Shown piece by piece: positions 54,315-63,319 of a DNA stretch of 64,000 bases (position 1 is its first letter; each line of letters starts with the position of its first letter). Location: NCBI GenBank assembly GCA_963822905.1, contig CAWGJF010000003.1, positions 434,001-498,000 of the forward strand. Reading direction: 5' to 3'. Both the position numbers and the translations under genes were made by a program. Source of the stretch: CAWGJF01 sp963822905. GTDB taxonomy: Bacteria > Bacteroidota > Ignavibacteria > Ignavibacteriales > Ignavibacteriaceae. The notes beneath the pieces were generated by a model. The model did no database searches. It was given only the letters and a program-made list of their open reading frames with translations, and was not told the origin of the DNA.

Positions 54315-55304
54315 ATGGACATTTCAACAAATTATCTCGGATTAAAACTTAAGTCACCAATTGTTCCTTCTGCAGGACCACTTTCTGAAGACGTCGGTAA
54401 TATTAAACAAATGGAAGATGCAGGTGCAGGTGCGGTTGTTCTCTATTCACTTTTTGAAGAACAAATTGAACACGATTCTCTTGAGCTCGATTACCAAACC
54501 AGCATTCATTCAGAAAGCTATGCTGAAGCAACTTCCTATTTTCCTGAACCGTTTGAATACAAAATGGGTCCGGAACAATATCTCGAGCATATTACTAAAA
54601 TAAAATCATCAGTTGATATACCTGTTATTGCAAGTCTTAATGGAAAATCAATTGGCGGATGGATTGATTATGCAAAACAGATTGAACAGGCAGGCGCAGA
54701 TGCTCTCGAATTGAATATTTACTTTCTCGCGACAAGTACGGAACAGAAAAGTGAAGAACTTGAAAAAAAATATGCGCACATTGTAAAGAGAGTTTGTTCT
54801 GAAATAAAAATTCCCGTTGCTGTAAAAATGCATCCATTTTTCAGTTCAGTCGCTCATATGGCTAAAGAACTGACGGAAGCCGGTGCAAGTGGACTTGTTT
54901 TATTCAACAGGTTTTATCAACCGGATATAGATCTTGAAAAACTTGAAGTTGTTCCAAACGTACTATTAAGCACTCCGATGGCAATGAGATTGCCTTTGAG
55001 ATGGATTGCGATTCTTTATGGAAAAGTTAAAGCAGATCTTGCTGCCACAAGCGGAGTTTACAGTGAAGAAGATATTGTTAAAATGATAATGGCGGGTGCA
55101 AGTGTAACCCAAATGCTTTCTGCGTTATTGAAGTTCGGAATTGGTCATATTGCTGATGTTACAACAAGACTTAAATTCTGGATGGAAGAAAATGAATATG
55201 AATCACTCGACCAGATGAGGGGAAGTATTAGCTATAAGAATGTTGATGATCCGTCAAAGTACGAACGTGTTAACTATATGAAAATGTTACATTCGTATAA
55301 ATAA
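54315..55304 (+). CDS. Dihydroorotate dehydrogenase-like FMN protein
   Basis: A 329-residue TIM-barrel flavoprotein of the class-1 DHOD fold: DISTNYLGLKLKSPIVPSAG, PVIASLNGKSIGGWIDYAKQ, ADALELNIY, IPVAVKMHPFFSS and LAATSGVYSEEDIVKMIMAG. AAAAAGGAATT stands just before the ATG. It differs from true PyrD by its long acidic insertion after the first strand. In Bacteroidota and relatives this protein regularly follows nifJ, so a redox link to ferredoxin metabolism is likelier than pyrimidine synthesis (inference). Confidence 0.85.
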   Translation: MDISTNYLGLKLKSPIVPSAGPLSEDVGNIKQMEDAGAGAVVLYSLFEEQIEHDSLELDYQTSIHSESYAEATSYFPEPFEYKMGPEQYLEHITKIKSSVDIPVIASLNGKSIGGWIDYAKQIEQAGADALELNIYFLATSTEQKSEELEKKYAHIVKRVCSEIKIPVAVKMHPFFSSVAHMAKELTEAGASGLVLFNRFYQPDIDLEKLEVVPNVLLSTPMAMRLPLRWIAILYGKVKADLAATSGVYSEEDIVKMIMAGASVTQMLSALLKFGIGHIADVTTRLKFWMEENEYESLDQMRGSISYKNVDDPSKYERVNYMKMLHSYK

Positions 55305-55320
55305 ATTTTCATAAGCCTCC

Positions 55321-55412
55321 AGCCATTGCGTCTGGAATGATTGTCTGGATTGATGTTCTAATTTAGTCGCCCACTATAATTGAACATTTTAAGTTGTTTC
55401 AACGCAATGGCT
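55321..55412. repeat. 11-bp inverted repeat with 70-bp spacer
   Basis: AGCCATTGCGT (55321-55331) and its exact complement ACGCAATGGCT (55402-55412) lie in the gap between the DHOD-like gene and the phosphoesterase. There is no T-tract. It could be a degenerate small mobile repeat or the base of a large hairpin. Confidence 0.5.
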
Positions 55413-55491
55413 TCCTTCCTTTGTGATACTTCTCATAATCACTTTGAACACTTAAAACTATTTTGATAGTTCAATATTTAATTATTATAAA

Positions 55492-56637
55492 ATGATACTA
55501 TTCTTCACAATATTTCTCTCTGTTTATACAGCACTCAATTATTATATTTTCATTCGCGGATGGCAGGCATTAAGCTCAACTCAATTTCTTAAACCATTTT
55601 ATGCTGTTGTATTTTTTATTGTTGCTTACGGATACATTCTTGCCAAGTTGTTGTATAAATACCTTTCTCCTGTTATTTATGATATTATTTTAGCAGTGGG
55701 AGCGGTCTGGTTTGCGTTTCTTATTTACTTTATACTGCTTATTCTTGGAGTTGATATTATCAGGCTGTTTGAATCATACTTTCATTTCCTTCCAAAACTA
55801 GTTTATCAGAATTATGAAATGACAAAACAAATTACAGCAATAGTTATAATCCTTATTGCTTCAACAATAGTAATATTTGGAAATATTAATAAAAGAAACA
55901 TTAAGATAACTTCTCTTGATCTCAGTATTCCGAAAGGAACTAGCAAATTAAATGAATTAAACATCGTAATGGCTTCTGATCTTCATCTTTCACCACTTGA
56001 TGGGGAAAATCATCTTAAAAATATAGTTGAAAGAATAAATTCATTAAATCCTGATATTATTATGTTTGCCGGCGATGTAGTTGATGACAAAGCTGAAGTG
56101 CTTCTTGATAGAAAAATCGGAGAATCTTTCAGAAAACTAAAATCAAAGTATGGTATTTATGCAATTAACGGTAATCACGAATTTATAAATGGAGTTGAAC
56201 CTTGTGTAAAATATATGAATGATTACGGGTTTACTGTTTTAAGAGATGAATATGAACTTGTTGACAATAATTTTTATTTAATTGGCAGAGAAGATGGAGC
56301 TATCAAACAATTTACTGGCAAACAAAGAAAATTGCTCGGAGATATGGTTGTACCAATTACTGATAATTTACCAAAGATTCTTCTTGACCATACACCAGTA
56401 AAATTAGAGCAAGCAGAAAAAAACAGAATCGATTTACAGCTTTCCGGACACACACATCATGGTCAAATGTGGCCGGGAAATATTATTACTGACATGATTT
56501 ACGAAGTTAGCAGGGGATATAAGAAAAAGGGGAATACTCATTATTATGTTTCCTCCGGCGCAGGAACATGGGGACCGCCAGTAAGAACAGGAAGCAGTTC
56601 GGAAATTGTAAATATTAAAGTGAAGTTTACTGATTAA
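55492..56637 (+). CDS. Membrane-anchored metallophosphoesterase
   Basis: A 381-residue protein. Four N-terminal membrane helices occupy about residues 1-135 (FTIFLSVYTALNYYIFI; FYAVVFFIVAYGYILAKLLY; IILAVGAVWFAFLIYFILLIL; ITAIVIILIASTIVIFG). A calcineurin-like domain follows with the metal motifs ASDLHLS, MFAGDVVDD, INGNHEF and SGHTHHGQMWP, in the YkuE/UDP-diacylglucosamine hydrolase-like group. The active site would face the periplasm or the cytoplasm depending on topology, which I cannot settle. The substrate is unknown; lipid or nucleotide phosphoesters are possible. Confidence 0.87.
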   Translation: MILFFTIFLSVYTALNYYIFIRGWQALSSTQFLKPFYAVVFFIVAYGYILAKLLYKYLSPVIYDIILAVGAVWFAFLIYFILLILGVDIIRLFESYFHFLPKLVYQNYEMTKQITAIVIILIASTIVIFGNINKRNIKITSLDLSIPKGTSKLNELNIVMASDLHLSPLDGENHLKNIVERINSLNPDIIMFAGDVVDDKAEVLLDRKIGESFRKLKSKYGIYAINGNHEFINGVEPCVKYMNDYGFTVLRDEYELVDNNFYLIGREDGAIKQFTGKQRKLLGDMVVPITDNLPKILLDHTPVKLEQAEKNRIDLQLSGHTHHGQMWPGNIITDMIYEVSRGYKKKGNTHYYVSSGAGTWGPPVRTGSSSEIVNIKVKFTD

Positions 56638-56644
56638 GTTTTAA

Positions 56645-56693
56645 CATGCATTCAAACAACCGTACTCTCATGCTCTACGGGGATGAATGCATG
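56645..56693. repeat. 10-bp inverted repeat between convergent genes
   Basis: CATGCATTCA (56645-56654) and TGAATGCATG (56684-56693) flank a 29-base loop between the phosphoesterase and the leftward porin-like gene. A third GTGCATGAC follows. A bidirectional terminator is possible, but there are no T runs. Confidence 0.5.
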
Positions 56694-56721
56694 GGTGCAT
56701 GACTATATGATTGAATGGATT

Positions 56722-57606
56722 TTAAAACATAAACGTCATCCCAAATTTTATATTATTAAACGTAATTGGTTTTGCACTATTGAATGGCCAATTCATTTTG
56801 TCTGACCTCAATTCATAAATCCCATAAGAAAGTGCTCCTTTCAATATTAGAAATACAATCGGACCAATTTGTGGACTCGATTTCATAATTTCATTTATAA
56901 ATGCATCAAGTATGCCGTGTGAAACAGCTTCAATAACGCTACTGCCTGCCCATTTCCAGAATAAATGTCTTTGAAAAACCTGTGAGCGTTCGTAACCACC
57001 TTCAAAAATTAAAAAACTTACTGGTTGTATTCTAATGCCAAACTCATTGCTGTTTCCAAACCTGAATGCTTCATCATATAAATTATAAATTCTCTGATCA
57101 TCAGGCAAGTAAGCAGTATCTTTAAAATCAATTCTTGTCCAGTCGAGAGAATATGTAAAGTATGTAGTAATTGTTGAAGCAGTTCCAAGCTTATAACCAT
57201 ATCCGCCTGATTCAGCATATCCAAATCGTAAATTGTTTGTATTAATTTCTTCAGAATTATTTTTCCCGCCAGCTAGATTAGTCGAATTATTTGTCAGATA
57301 AATATAACGGTATTTGTCTCTGGTAATATTGAAAGCATATTTAGAAATCTTCATACTTGTATAGCCTAGCTTTAGTTCAAGCAGATTATTTTTTGAAAAA
57401 TCTCCCATTACATCTTTTCTTTTTATATCGGATAAACCAAAATCCAATGAGATACTTGGACGTTTCATTGACCAGTCGAACATATCTGATATTTCTTCCC
57501 AGTGCCATTTCCATTTCTCACCATTTGTTTCAGTGGAATCCTGCGCCTGTATAAAGTTAGTAAATGAAAAAAGAATAGTAAATAAAAGTAAAATATGCTT
57601 TAACAT
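56722..57606 (-). CDS. Exported outer-membrane-type protein of unknown function
   Basis: A 294-residue protein. The ATG at 57606 (MLKHILLLFTILFSFTNFIQ) is preferred because GGAG lies 6 bp upstream; it gives a clean signal peptide ending IQAQ. The mature part has alternating amphipathic strands (NLLELKLGYTSMKISKYAFN; YKLGTASTITTYFTYSLDW; EFGIRIQPVSFLIFEGGYER) with a hydrophobic helix (IGPIVFLILKGALSYGIYEL), ending in F (NIKFGMTFMF). That is consistent with a small barrel. I do not recognise a family. It lies 122 bp downstream of the sigma-54 activator on the same strand. Confidence 0.65.
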   Translation of the reverse strand: MLKHILLLFTILFSFTNFIQAQDSTETNGEKWKWHWEEISDMFDWSMKRPSISLDFGLSDIKRKDVMGDFSKNNLLELKLGYTSMKISKYAFNITRDKYRYIYLTNNSTNLAGGKNNSEEINTNNLRFGYAESGGYGYKLGTASTITTYFTYSLDWTRIDFKDTAYLPDDQRIYNLYDEAFRFGNSNEFGIRIQPVSFLIFEGGYERSQVFQRHLFWKWAGSSVIEAVSHGILDAFINEIMKSSPQIGPIVFLILKGALSYGIYELRSDKMNWPFNSAKPITFNNIKFGMTFMF

Positions 57607-57728
57607 TCCGTTCTCCATATTCAATTTATTTTAAATGAACTTAAAAGCTGAGTTAAACCTAATATATTTTGAAGATTTACTTAAGACGTTTTTGATGATT
57701 GGAATGTTGCTGTGATGACACTAACAAA

Positions 57729-60164
57729 TCATAAGTTCAGATGCTTAATAATTTCATCAAGGTAGATATGAAATTTTGCCGGAAGGTTTTTGTATTTAGA
57801 TATAAACTGTTGCTTAATATCATTAAAATCTTTCGACGTGTTTTTTGAAAGATCATTTTGAAGATTGGATAAGTAGGTTTGAAGCTTTGTTCTTACTTTT
57901 TCAATCAATTCTTCGTTTTCTGAATCTGCAATTACCTTCGAGGTAATTTCTATATCAAAATTATTTTCATAAAATCTTTTAAAGATAATACCCCGAAAGT
58001 TTTCTGAAATGAGAGTTCTATTTACATTTCCGAGTTCTTTAGCTACTTCAGAGATTGAAGAATGTGAGAATTTTTTATTCCGAAGTGATTCAAGCACGAG
58101 TTCTTCAAAATTATATTTTGATATTTTTACCATTTCTCTGGGTAAATCCGATACTTGAATCAATTCACGGTTTTCCGTTGATGCAAAGATTGCTGCTCGT
58201 TTCATCATTGCTTCAAGCTCTCTTACATTTCCTTTCCAGTTGTAATCACTCAAAATTTTTAATACAGCTTTGGATAATTTTAATCTTTGATTTTCCTTCT
58301 CAATGAAACTCATTGCAAGCACTTCAATATCTTCTTTCCGGTTTCTCAATGGTGGAATGTCAATTCTAAAGACGTTCAACCTATAATAAAGATCTTCCCG
58401 GAATTTATTTTCCCTGACTTCCTTGTCAAGATTTTTATTTGTTGCAGCAATTACTCTTACATTAACAAGCTGTTGTTCTGTTGAACCTACTTTTTCAATC
58501 TCTCCTGATTGCAATACGCGCAGTAATTTTACCTGGAAATTTTCAGATGTTTCACCAATCTCGTCAAGGAAGATTGTCCCAGTATCAGCTGCTTCAAATT
58601 TTCCTTTCTTATCCTGGCTTGCACCGGTGAAAGCTCCTCTTACATGTCCGAATAATTCGCTCTCGAGTAAACTTTCAGTTAAAGCTGCACAGTTTACTGC
58701 AACAAATGGTTTCCCATTTCTATCGCTTAATGAATAAACTGCTTTGGCCACAAGCTCCTTTCCAGTCCCGCTCTCACCCATAATTAAAGTAGTTGTATCT
58801 GATGAGGCAGCTTTTTCTATCAAGCCAACCATATCATTCATCGCTTTACTTTTATAAATAATTCCGTTAAAATTTGTTACTTCTGAATCTGAATATTTAA
58901 CAGCAGTCTGCACATCTGCTTCATCATCTTTTAAGCGATTAATATCCTGCTCAAGTTCTAAGATTCTTTGCTTCAATATTTTTGAATTCTGATCTCCTGA
59001 TTTTTTCAAATCTATTTTTAATAATTCTAATTCTTCTTCTTTTTTAGTTAGCAATCTTTGTAAAACTTCCCGTTCAGATATAACACCTTTTAACAAATCA
59101 GTTTTTTCAAGTGTTGTTAAGGCGAGTTCAGTTATGATTAATGCAAAAAATGGGATAACAAGAAATGAAACCGAAAGTTGATAATACAAATAGGAGTAAA
59201 GAAAAAAGGATAGACCTATACAAATCAATAATAGAAGTGAATAAGGCAGTAGGCTCCCTGAATTTTTCTTATCTGTTAGATAAATAGTTAAGAGTATAAT
59301 TATAACAAAAATTATAGCAGATATATATTTCAAACCCGGTTTAAGAAACCTGTTGTTCAATAAATTATCGAGAGCAAAAGCATGCATTGCAATACCGGGA
59401 ATTTCATCTTCATAAAATGAATCGAAAGAACTCGCAATTTGTGTGTCGCTTAAACCGATGAGCACTATTTTATTTCTTAGATTGGGATCGTTCAGGTTTT
59501 CCCTCAAAACTTTATTTAAAAACTCAAGAAATGAGTAACTCTTGAATCTTTTCCAGGAAGAAATAAAATTTACTCTAAAAGATTCAACGGAAGAAAAAGA
59601 GTCTGTCAATGCAACCGAAAATGATTTTTCAAAAGTATTAGAATACCTGATTTCACTAGGAATAATAACCCCGTCATCTCTGATAAAATTTACAGAACCG
59701 GTTTTTATATTATGATCAAGCAGTTTTGGGCTAGGAAGACTTAATGAGTCGGTAACAAAATTACCTGCCTTATTTACGATATTTCCTGCAACCGAACTCA
59801 AAACAACATTGCCGGCTTTTTCAATTTCATTTTTTAGAGTGTTATCATAGATAGTTTGAGTAACCAATCTCGCACTCAGGAAAATTTCCAAACCGATTTT
59901 TTTAACTCCGGCACTTTTCAGTTTATTAATCAAAAGTGCATAATAACTTCTTTTAATCGGCCAGGGACCAATGCTTGAGAGATCATTTGCAGTTATATGA
60001 ATCAAAACAATGTTAGTATCAGGCTGGAGTTCTCCACGAACCAAAGAGAAAGTATTTTCAATTGTTGAATTAACTGATTTGTTTAATGAGTTGAAAATCA
60101 GTAAAACAATAACTGATATTAAAATAACAGCAATTTTGAGTGCTAGTTTTTTTCTCGGATTCAC
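57729..60164 (-). CDS. Membrane-bound sigma-54-dependent activator with CHASE2 sensor
   Basis: An 811-residue protein. An N-terminal membrane helix (IAVILISVIVLLIFNSLN) is followed by an extracytoplasmic CHASE2 domain (about 35-270; VLIHITANDLSSIGPWPIKR, KSGVIVL-like strands, KIVLIGLSD) and three closely spaced helices (about 275-350). A coiled coil (about 365-410) then leads to a sigma-54 AAA+ domain with Walker A GESGTGKE (about residue 461), GAFTGA loop (about 510), FLDEIGE and GNVRELEAMMKRAA. The C-terminus (about 690-811) has the pattern SISEVAKELGNVNRTLISEN, a possible but non-Fis helix-turn-helix, and a helical tail. Sigma-54 activators are rarely membrane-anchored with an external sensor. 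The targets are unknown; the downstream porin-like gene is a candidate, but no -24/-12 element is evident before it. Confidence 0.88.
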   Translation of the reverse strand: MNPRKKLALKIAVILISVIVLLIFNSLNKSVNSTIENTFSLVRGELQPDTNIVLIHITANDLSSIGPWPIKRSYYALLINKLKSAGVKKIGLEIFLSARLVTQTIYDNTLKNEIEKAGNVVLSSVAGNIVNKAGNFVTDSLSLPSPKLLDHNIKTGSVNFIRDDGVIIPSEIRYSNTFEKSFSVALTDSFSSVESFRVNFISSWKRFKSYSFLEFLNKVLRENLNDPNLRNKIVLIGLSDTQIASSFDSFYEDEIPGIAMHAFALDNLLNNRFLKPGLKYISAIIFVIIILLTIYLTDKKNSGSLLPYSLLLLICIGLSFFLYSYLYYQLSVSFLVIPFFALIITELALTTLEKTDLLKGVISEREVLQRLLTKKEEELELLKIDLKKSGDQNSKILKQRILELEQDINRLKDDEADVQTAVKYSDSEVTNFNGIIYKSKAMNDMVGLIEKAASSDTTTLIMGESGTGKELVAKAVYSLSDRNGKPFVAVNCAALTESLLESELFGHVRGAFTGASQDKKGKFEAADTGTIFLDEIGETSENFQVKLLRVLQSGEIEKVGSTEQQLVNVRVIAATNKNLDKEVRENKFREDLYYRLNVFRIDIPPLRNRKEDIEVLAMSFIEKENQRLKLSKAVLKILSDYNWKGNVRELEAMMKRAAIFASTENRELIQVSDLPREMVKISKYNFEELVLESLRNKKFSHSSISEVAKELGNVNRTLISENFRGIIFKRFYENNFDIEITSKVIADSENEELIEKVRTKLQTYLSNLQNDLSKNTSKDFNDIKQQFISKYKNLPAKFHIYLDEIIKHLNL

Positions 60165-60312
60165 GTAGAAAGAATAAATTGTTTAATTACTAATATAAGT
60201 ATTTGGGGGTAGTGTTATAATTTTACGCAAAAATTGCGCAGAATCGGATTAAAGATAACCCTGAAAATTGTTATTTTACAGATCCAATTTTTAAATATTC
60301 TATAATATAATT

Positions 60313-61122
60313 ATGAAAAATTACTTAAAATTTATTTTGTCGTTTTTATTTCTAACCATCCTGTTTAACGGATGCATACAGGTTGAAACAAATTTAAAAG
60401 TAAATAAAGATGGCAGTGGTACGATTGAGGAAACTGTACTCATAAATAATGAAGTTGTAAAAATGCTTGGTGAATTTGCAGGTTCTTTTGGCGATTCAAC
60501 TGAAGCGAGTTCATTTAAAATATTTGACGAAGATGAATTAAGACAAAAGGCCTCAAATTATGGAGAAGGAGTTGAGTATGTTTCAGGAGAAGAGTTGGCT
60601 CAGGATAACCTCCAGGGATTCCGTGTAGTATATTCTTTTAAAGACTTGAATAATATTACTCTTTCACCTGATCCTGAAAACCAGATATCAATTGGTGAAG
60701 AAGTCGAAAAAACAGAACCGGATAATGATCAGTTCAAATTCAAGTTTATTGCTGGTGAAATTCCCGAAGTAATCATTTCAGCAAAGAATAAAGAATCGAA
60801 ATATGAATCAGAAGAAGCTGAATCTCAGGATAGTGAAATAACTTCCGAAGACAGCACATTCCTTGAAATGATGAAAGGAATGAAAATTAATATGAATGTA
60901 ATTTTTAATGGAGCAATTGTTTCAACAAATTCTTCTTTTAAAGAAAATAATGAAATTACTTTATTAGGAGTGGATTTTGGAAAAATAATTTCAAACCCGG
61001 AAGCTTTTAAAAAACTTAATAAACAAAACCCGGAGAATTTTACTGAGTTTCAGGAAATAGTAAAGGATATTCCAGGAATAAAACTGGAAACAGATTATCC
61101 TGTTTCGGTAAAATTCAAATAA
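60313..61122 (+). CDS. Lipoprotein of unknown function
   Basis: A 269-residue lipoprotein: signal MKNYLKFILSFLFLTILFNGC with lipobox LFNGC. The mature part begins IQVETNLKVNKDGSGTIEET, the opening strand of a family of Bacteroidota and Ignavibacteria lipoproteins. It has an acidic, serine-rich central region (SEEAESQDSEITSEDS) and a conserved-looking end (PGIKLETDYPVSVKFK). No enzyme motif is seen. The next gene follows after 31 bp with AGAGGAGA in the gap, so they may be co-transcribed. Confidence 0.7.
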   Translation: MKNYLKFILSFLFLTILFNGCIQVETNLKVNKDGSGTIEETVLINNEVVKMLGEFAGSFGDSTEASSFKIFDEDELRQKASNYGEGVEYVSGEELAQDNLQGFRVVYSFKDLNNITLSPDPENQISIGEEVEKTEPDNDQFKFKFIAGEIPEVIISAKNKESKYESEEAESQDSEITSEDSTFLEMMKGMKINMNVIFNGAIVSTNSSFKENNEITLLGVDFGKIISNPEAFKKLNKQNPENFTEFQEIVKDIPGIKLETDYPVSVKFK

Positions 61123-61153
61123 TAAAAAAACAAACAGAGGAGAATCAATATTT

Positions 61154-61630
61154 ATGAAACAATTACTGTTGTTGGTTTTATCAATAACATTTTCTTCAAT
61201 TCTATTTGCACAAACAAGCGAAGAAAAATTTGGTAAAGAAATAACTCTTACTGAAAAAACAAACATATCCGATATCCTTGCTGATCCTGAATCATATCTT
61301 GATAAAACAGTTTTGGTTGAGGGTGAAGTTCTTGATGTCTGCCACAATATGGGTTGCTGGATGGATCTTTCATCTGGAACTGAAGGTGAAAAAATAAAAA
61401 TCAAAGTTAAAGACGGAGATATAATTTTTCCGGTTGAGGCAATTGGTGGTACAGCACAGGTTGAAGGCAAAGTATATAAGCTTGATCTGAAAGAAGAAGA
61501 AGCCAAAGAATACTATGAACATATGGCTGAAGAAAATGGAAAAACTTTTGATCCAACAACTATTAGCGGTCCATTGACTTTGTACCAGATAAAAGGCCAG
61601 GGAGCTAAAATTCTTAAAAAAGAGGATTAG
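61154..61630 (+). CDS. DUF4920-type exported protein
   Basis: A 158-residue protein with a signal peptide (MKQLLLLVLSITFSSILFAQ). The body matches the DUF4920 pattern: an OB-like beta segment (YLDKTVLVEGEVLDVCHNMG), the CxxxGCW motif in DVCHNMGCWMDL, then GTAQVEGKVYKLDLKEEEAK. The two cysteines may bind a metal or form a disulfide. The function is not established. A strong terminator follows 20 bp after the stop. Confidence 0.82.
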   Translation: MKQLLLLVLSITFSSILFAQTSEEKFGKEITLTEKTNISDILADPESYLDKTVLVEGEVLDVCHNMGCWMDLSSGTEGEKIKIKVKDGDIIFPVEAIGGTAQVEGKVYKLDLKEEEAKEYYEHMAEENGKTFDPTTISGPLTLYQIKGQGAKILKKED

Positions 61631-61648
61631 TTATTCTATTTTAGTTTG

Positions 61649-61676
61649 AAGCCGCTTCTCACGGCGGCTTTTTTTT
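61649..61676 (+). terminator. Intrinsic terminator after the DUF4920 gene
   Basis: Stem AAGCCGC / GCGGCTT (61649-61655 and 61664-61670) with an 8-base loop, followed by a run of eight T from 61669. It is GC-rich against an AT-rich background and ends the lipoprotein/DUF4920 transcript. Confidence 0.88.
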
Positions 61677-61720
61677 GAGATAAATGTCAAACACTTATTT
61701 GAATTGTAAAGTACTTTTAA

Positions 61721-62236
61721 ATGAATGATGAGAAATTCGAATCACCTGTAAACTGTACATATCCGATTGTGTTCCAGTTGTTATACAGGTACGGGAATGT
61801 TATAGTTACACTGTTTCTATCATTTTATCTGCTGCCTATAGTTGTATATCTTGATCAAAAACTTATTTTGATTCTACCACTTCTGCTTGCATTGTTCCTG
61901 ATTTATTACGTGAATAAACATTATTTCATGCTTTACAAGATAATGCCTTTCAGGATTGAGTTTGATGAACAAAAAATGATTTGTACACAATTCATTTTGG
62001 GCAGAAAAAAATTTGATGTTTATTACGAAGATATCAACAAGCTTGAAGGTGGAATTTTTGACAATAAAATGTCGGGTATTTTGAAAGTTTATGATGGAAA
62101 GAATTCTGTAATAATAGGGTTTTATCCCAAGATCAGGAATTCAAACAAGCTTATAACAATGATTCTTAGTAAAGTGAAAAAAGAAATTTATGATGAAGTA
62201 ATGGAAAGATTACTCAAAAAGAAAAAGAGTGTCTAA
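61721..62236 (+). CDS. Membrane protein with two helices and PH-like C-terminal domain
   Basis: A 171-residue protein. A polar start is followed by two membrane helices (about 27-45, VIVTLFLSFYLLPIVVYLD; about 48-66, LILILPLLLALFLIYYVNK). The cytoplasmic part (about 75-150, FRIEFDEQKMICTQFILGRK; YEDINKLEGGIF; SGILKVYDGKNSVIIGFYPK) has the strand order of bacterial PH/DUF304-like domains. The tail is basic (LLKKKKSV). Function is unknown. It lies 17 bp before mnmA and may share its transcript. Confidence 0.65.
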   Translation: MNDEKFESPVNCTYPIVFQLLYRYGNVIVTLFLSFYLLPIVVYLDQKLILILPLLLALFLIYYVNKHYFMLYKIMPFRIEFDEQKMICTQFILGRKKFDVYYEDINKLEGGIFDNKMSGILKVYDGKNSVIIGFYPKIRNSNKLITMILSKVKKEIYDEVMERLLKKKKSV

Positions 62237-62253
62237 AGGGTTGGATTGCTAAG

Positions 62254-63318
62254 ATGAAAATTGCAGTACTTGTATCGGGAGGCGTTGATAGTTCTGTTGC
62301 TTTGAGGTTTTTAAAAGAAAAAGGACACGATGTTACGGCTTTTTATTTGAAAATCTGGCTGCAGGATGATTTTTCTTTTTTGGGGGAATGTCCCTGGGAA
62401 GAAGATCTGAAATATGTCAGAAGTGTTTGTGAACAAATCGAAGTTCCTGTCGAAGTCATTCCTCTGCAAACAGAATACTGGGATAATGTTGTTTCATATA
62501 CAATTGAAGAAATTAAAGAAGGCAGAACACCCAACCCGGATATTTTTTGTAACAGTCTTATTAAATTCGGTCAGTTCTTTGATAAGATTGATTCCTCTTA
62601 TGAAAAAGTTGCAACAGGACATTACGCTAATGTAATTCAGCAGGAAAATAAATATTTACTTACTACATCGCCCGATCCTATAAAAGATCAGACTTACTTT
62701 TTAGCATACCTGAACCAGGAACAAGTTAGCAGGGCTCTATTTCCCATTGGAAATCTTCAAAAAAAAGAAGTAAGAACTTTTGCTCAAAAATTCAGTCTCC
62801 CGACTAGTAACAGAAAAGACAGCCAGGGAATTTGTTTTCTTGGTCAAATTAAGTTTAAAGAGTTTATTAAGCATCATTTGGGTGAAAAATCCGGGAAAAT
62901 AATTGATGCAGATTCGGGAAAAGTGTTGGGCGAACATCCTGGTTATTATTATTACACGATTGGTCAGAGATCAGGACTGAAACTTGGCGGAGGCCCCTGG
63001 TTTGTTGTTAAAAAGGATATTAATGAAAATGTAGTTTATATATCAAAAGAAAACAAAACTCTGAGAGAACGCAACAGCTTTTCTGTTGGAAAAATTAATT
63101 GGATTTCAGGACAACCGACTGATAAAAGCAATCTGAAAGTAAAGATAAGGCACGGAGCAAATTATTATAATTGTAAATTGAAATTATCAAATAATATTTC
63201 CGGAGATGTTGAACTGGATTCTGCTGATAACGGGATTGCTGCCGGTCAGTTTGCTGTTTTTTATGATGAAAATGTTTGTCTTGGCGGGGGAGTTATATTG
63301 CAGGATAATACAATATAA
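62254..63318 (+). CDS. mnmA: tRNA-specific 2-thiouridylase MnmA
   Basis: MnmA thiolates U34 of tRNAs for Lys, Glu and Gln in the cytoplasm. The 354-residue protein has the PP-loop SGGVDSS at residues 8-14. The two active-site cysteines are Cys99 (TPNPDIFCNSLIKFG) and Cys194 (DSQGICFLGQIKFKEF), and the tRNA-binding block TGHYAN is present. The C-terminal beta-barrel domain (YTIGQRSGLKLGGGPWFV; GQFAVFYDENVCLGGGVI) is complete. The frame is intact. Confidence 0.95.
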   Translation: MKIAVLVSGGVDSSVALRFLKEKGHDVTAFYLKIWLQDDFSFLGECPWEEDLKYVRSVCEQIEVPVEVIPLQTEYWDNVVSYTIEEIKEGRTPNPDIFCNSLIKFGQFFDKIDSSYEKVATGHYANVIQQENKYLLTTSPDPIKDQTYFLAYLNQEQVSRALFPIGNLQKKEVRTFAQKFSLPTSNRKDSQGICFLGQIKFKEFIKHHLGEKSGKIIDADSGKVLGEHPGYYYYTIGQRSGLKLGGGPWFVVKKDINENVVYISKENKTLRERNSFSVGKINWISGQPTDKSNLKVKIRHGANYYNCKLKLSNNISGDVELDSADNGIAAGQFAVFYDENVCLGGGVILQDNTI

Positions 63319-63319
63319 T

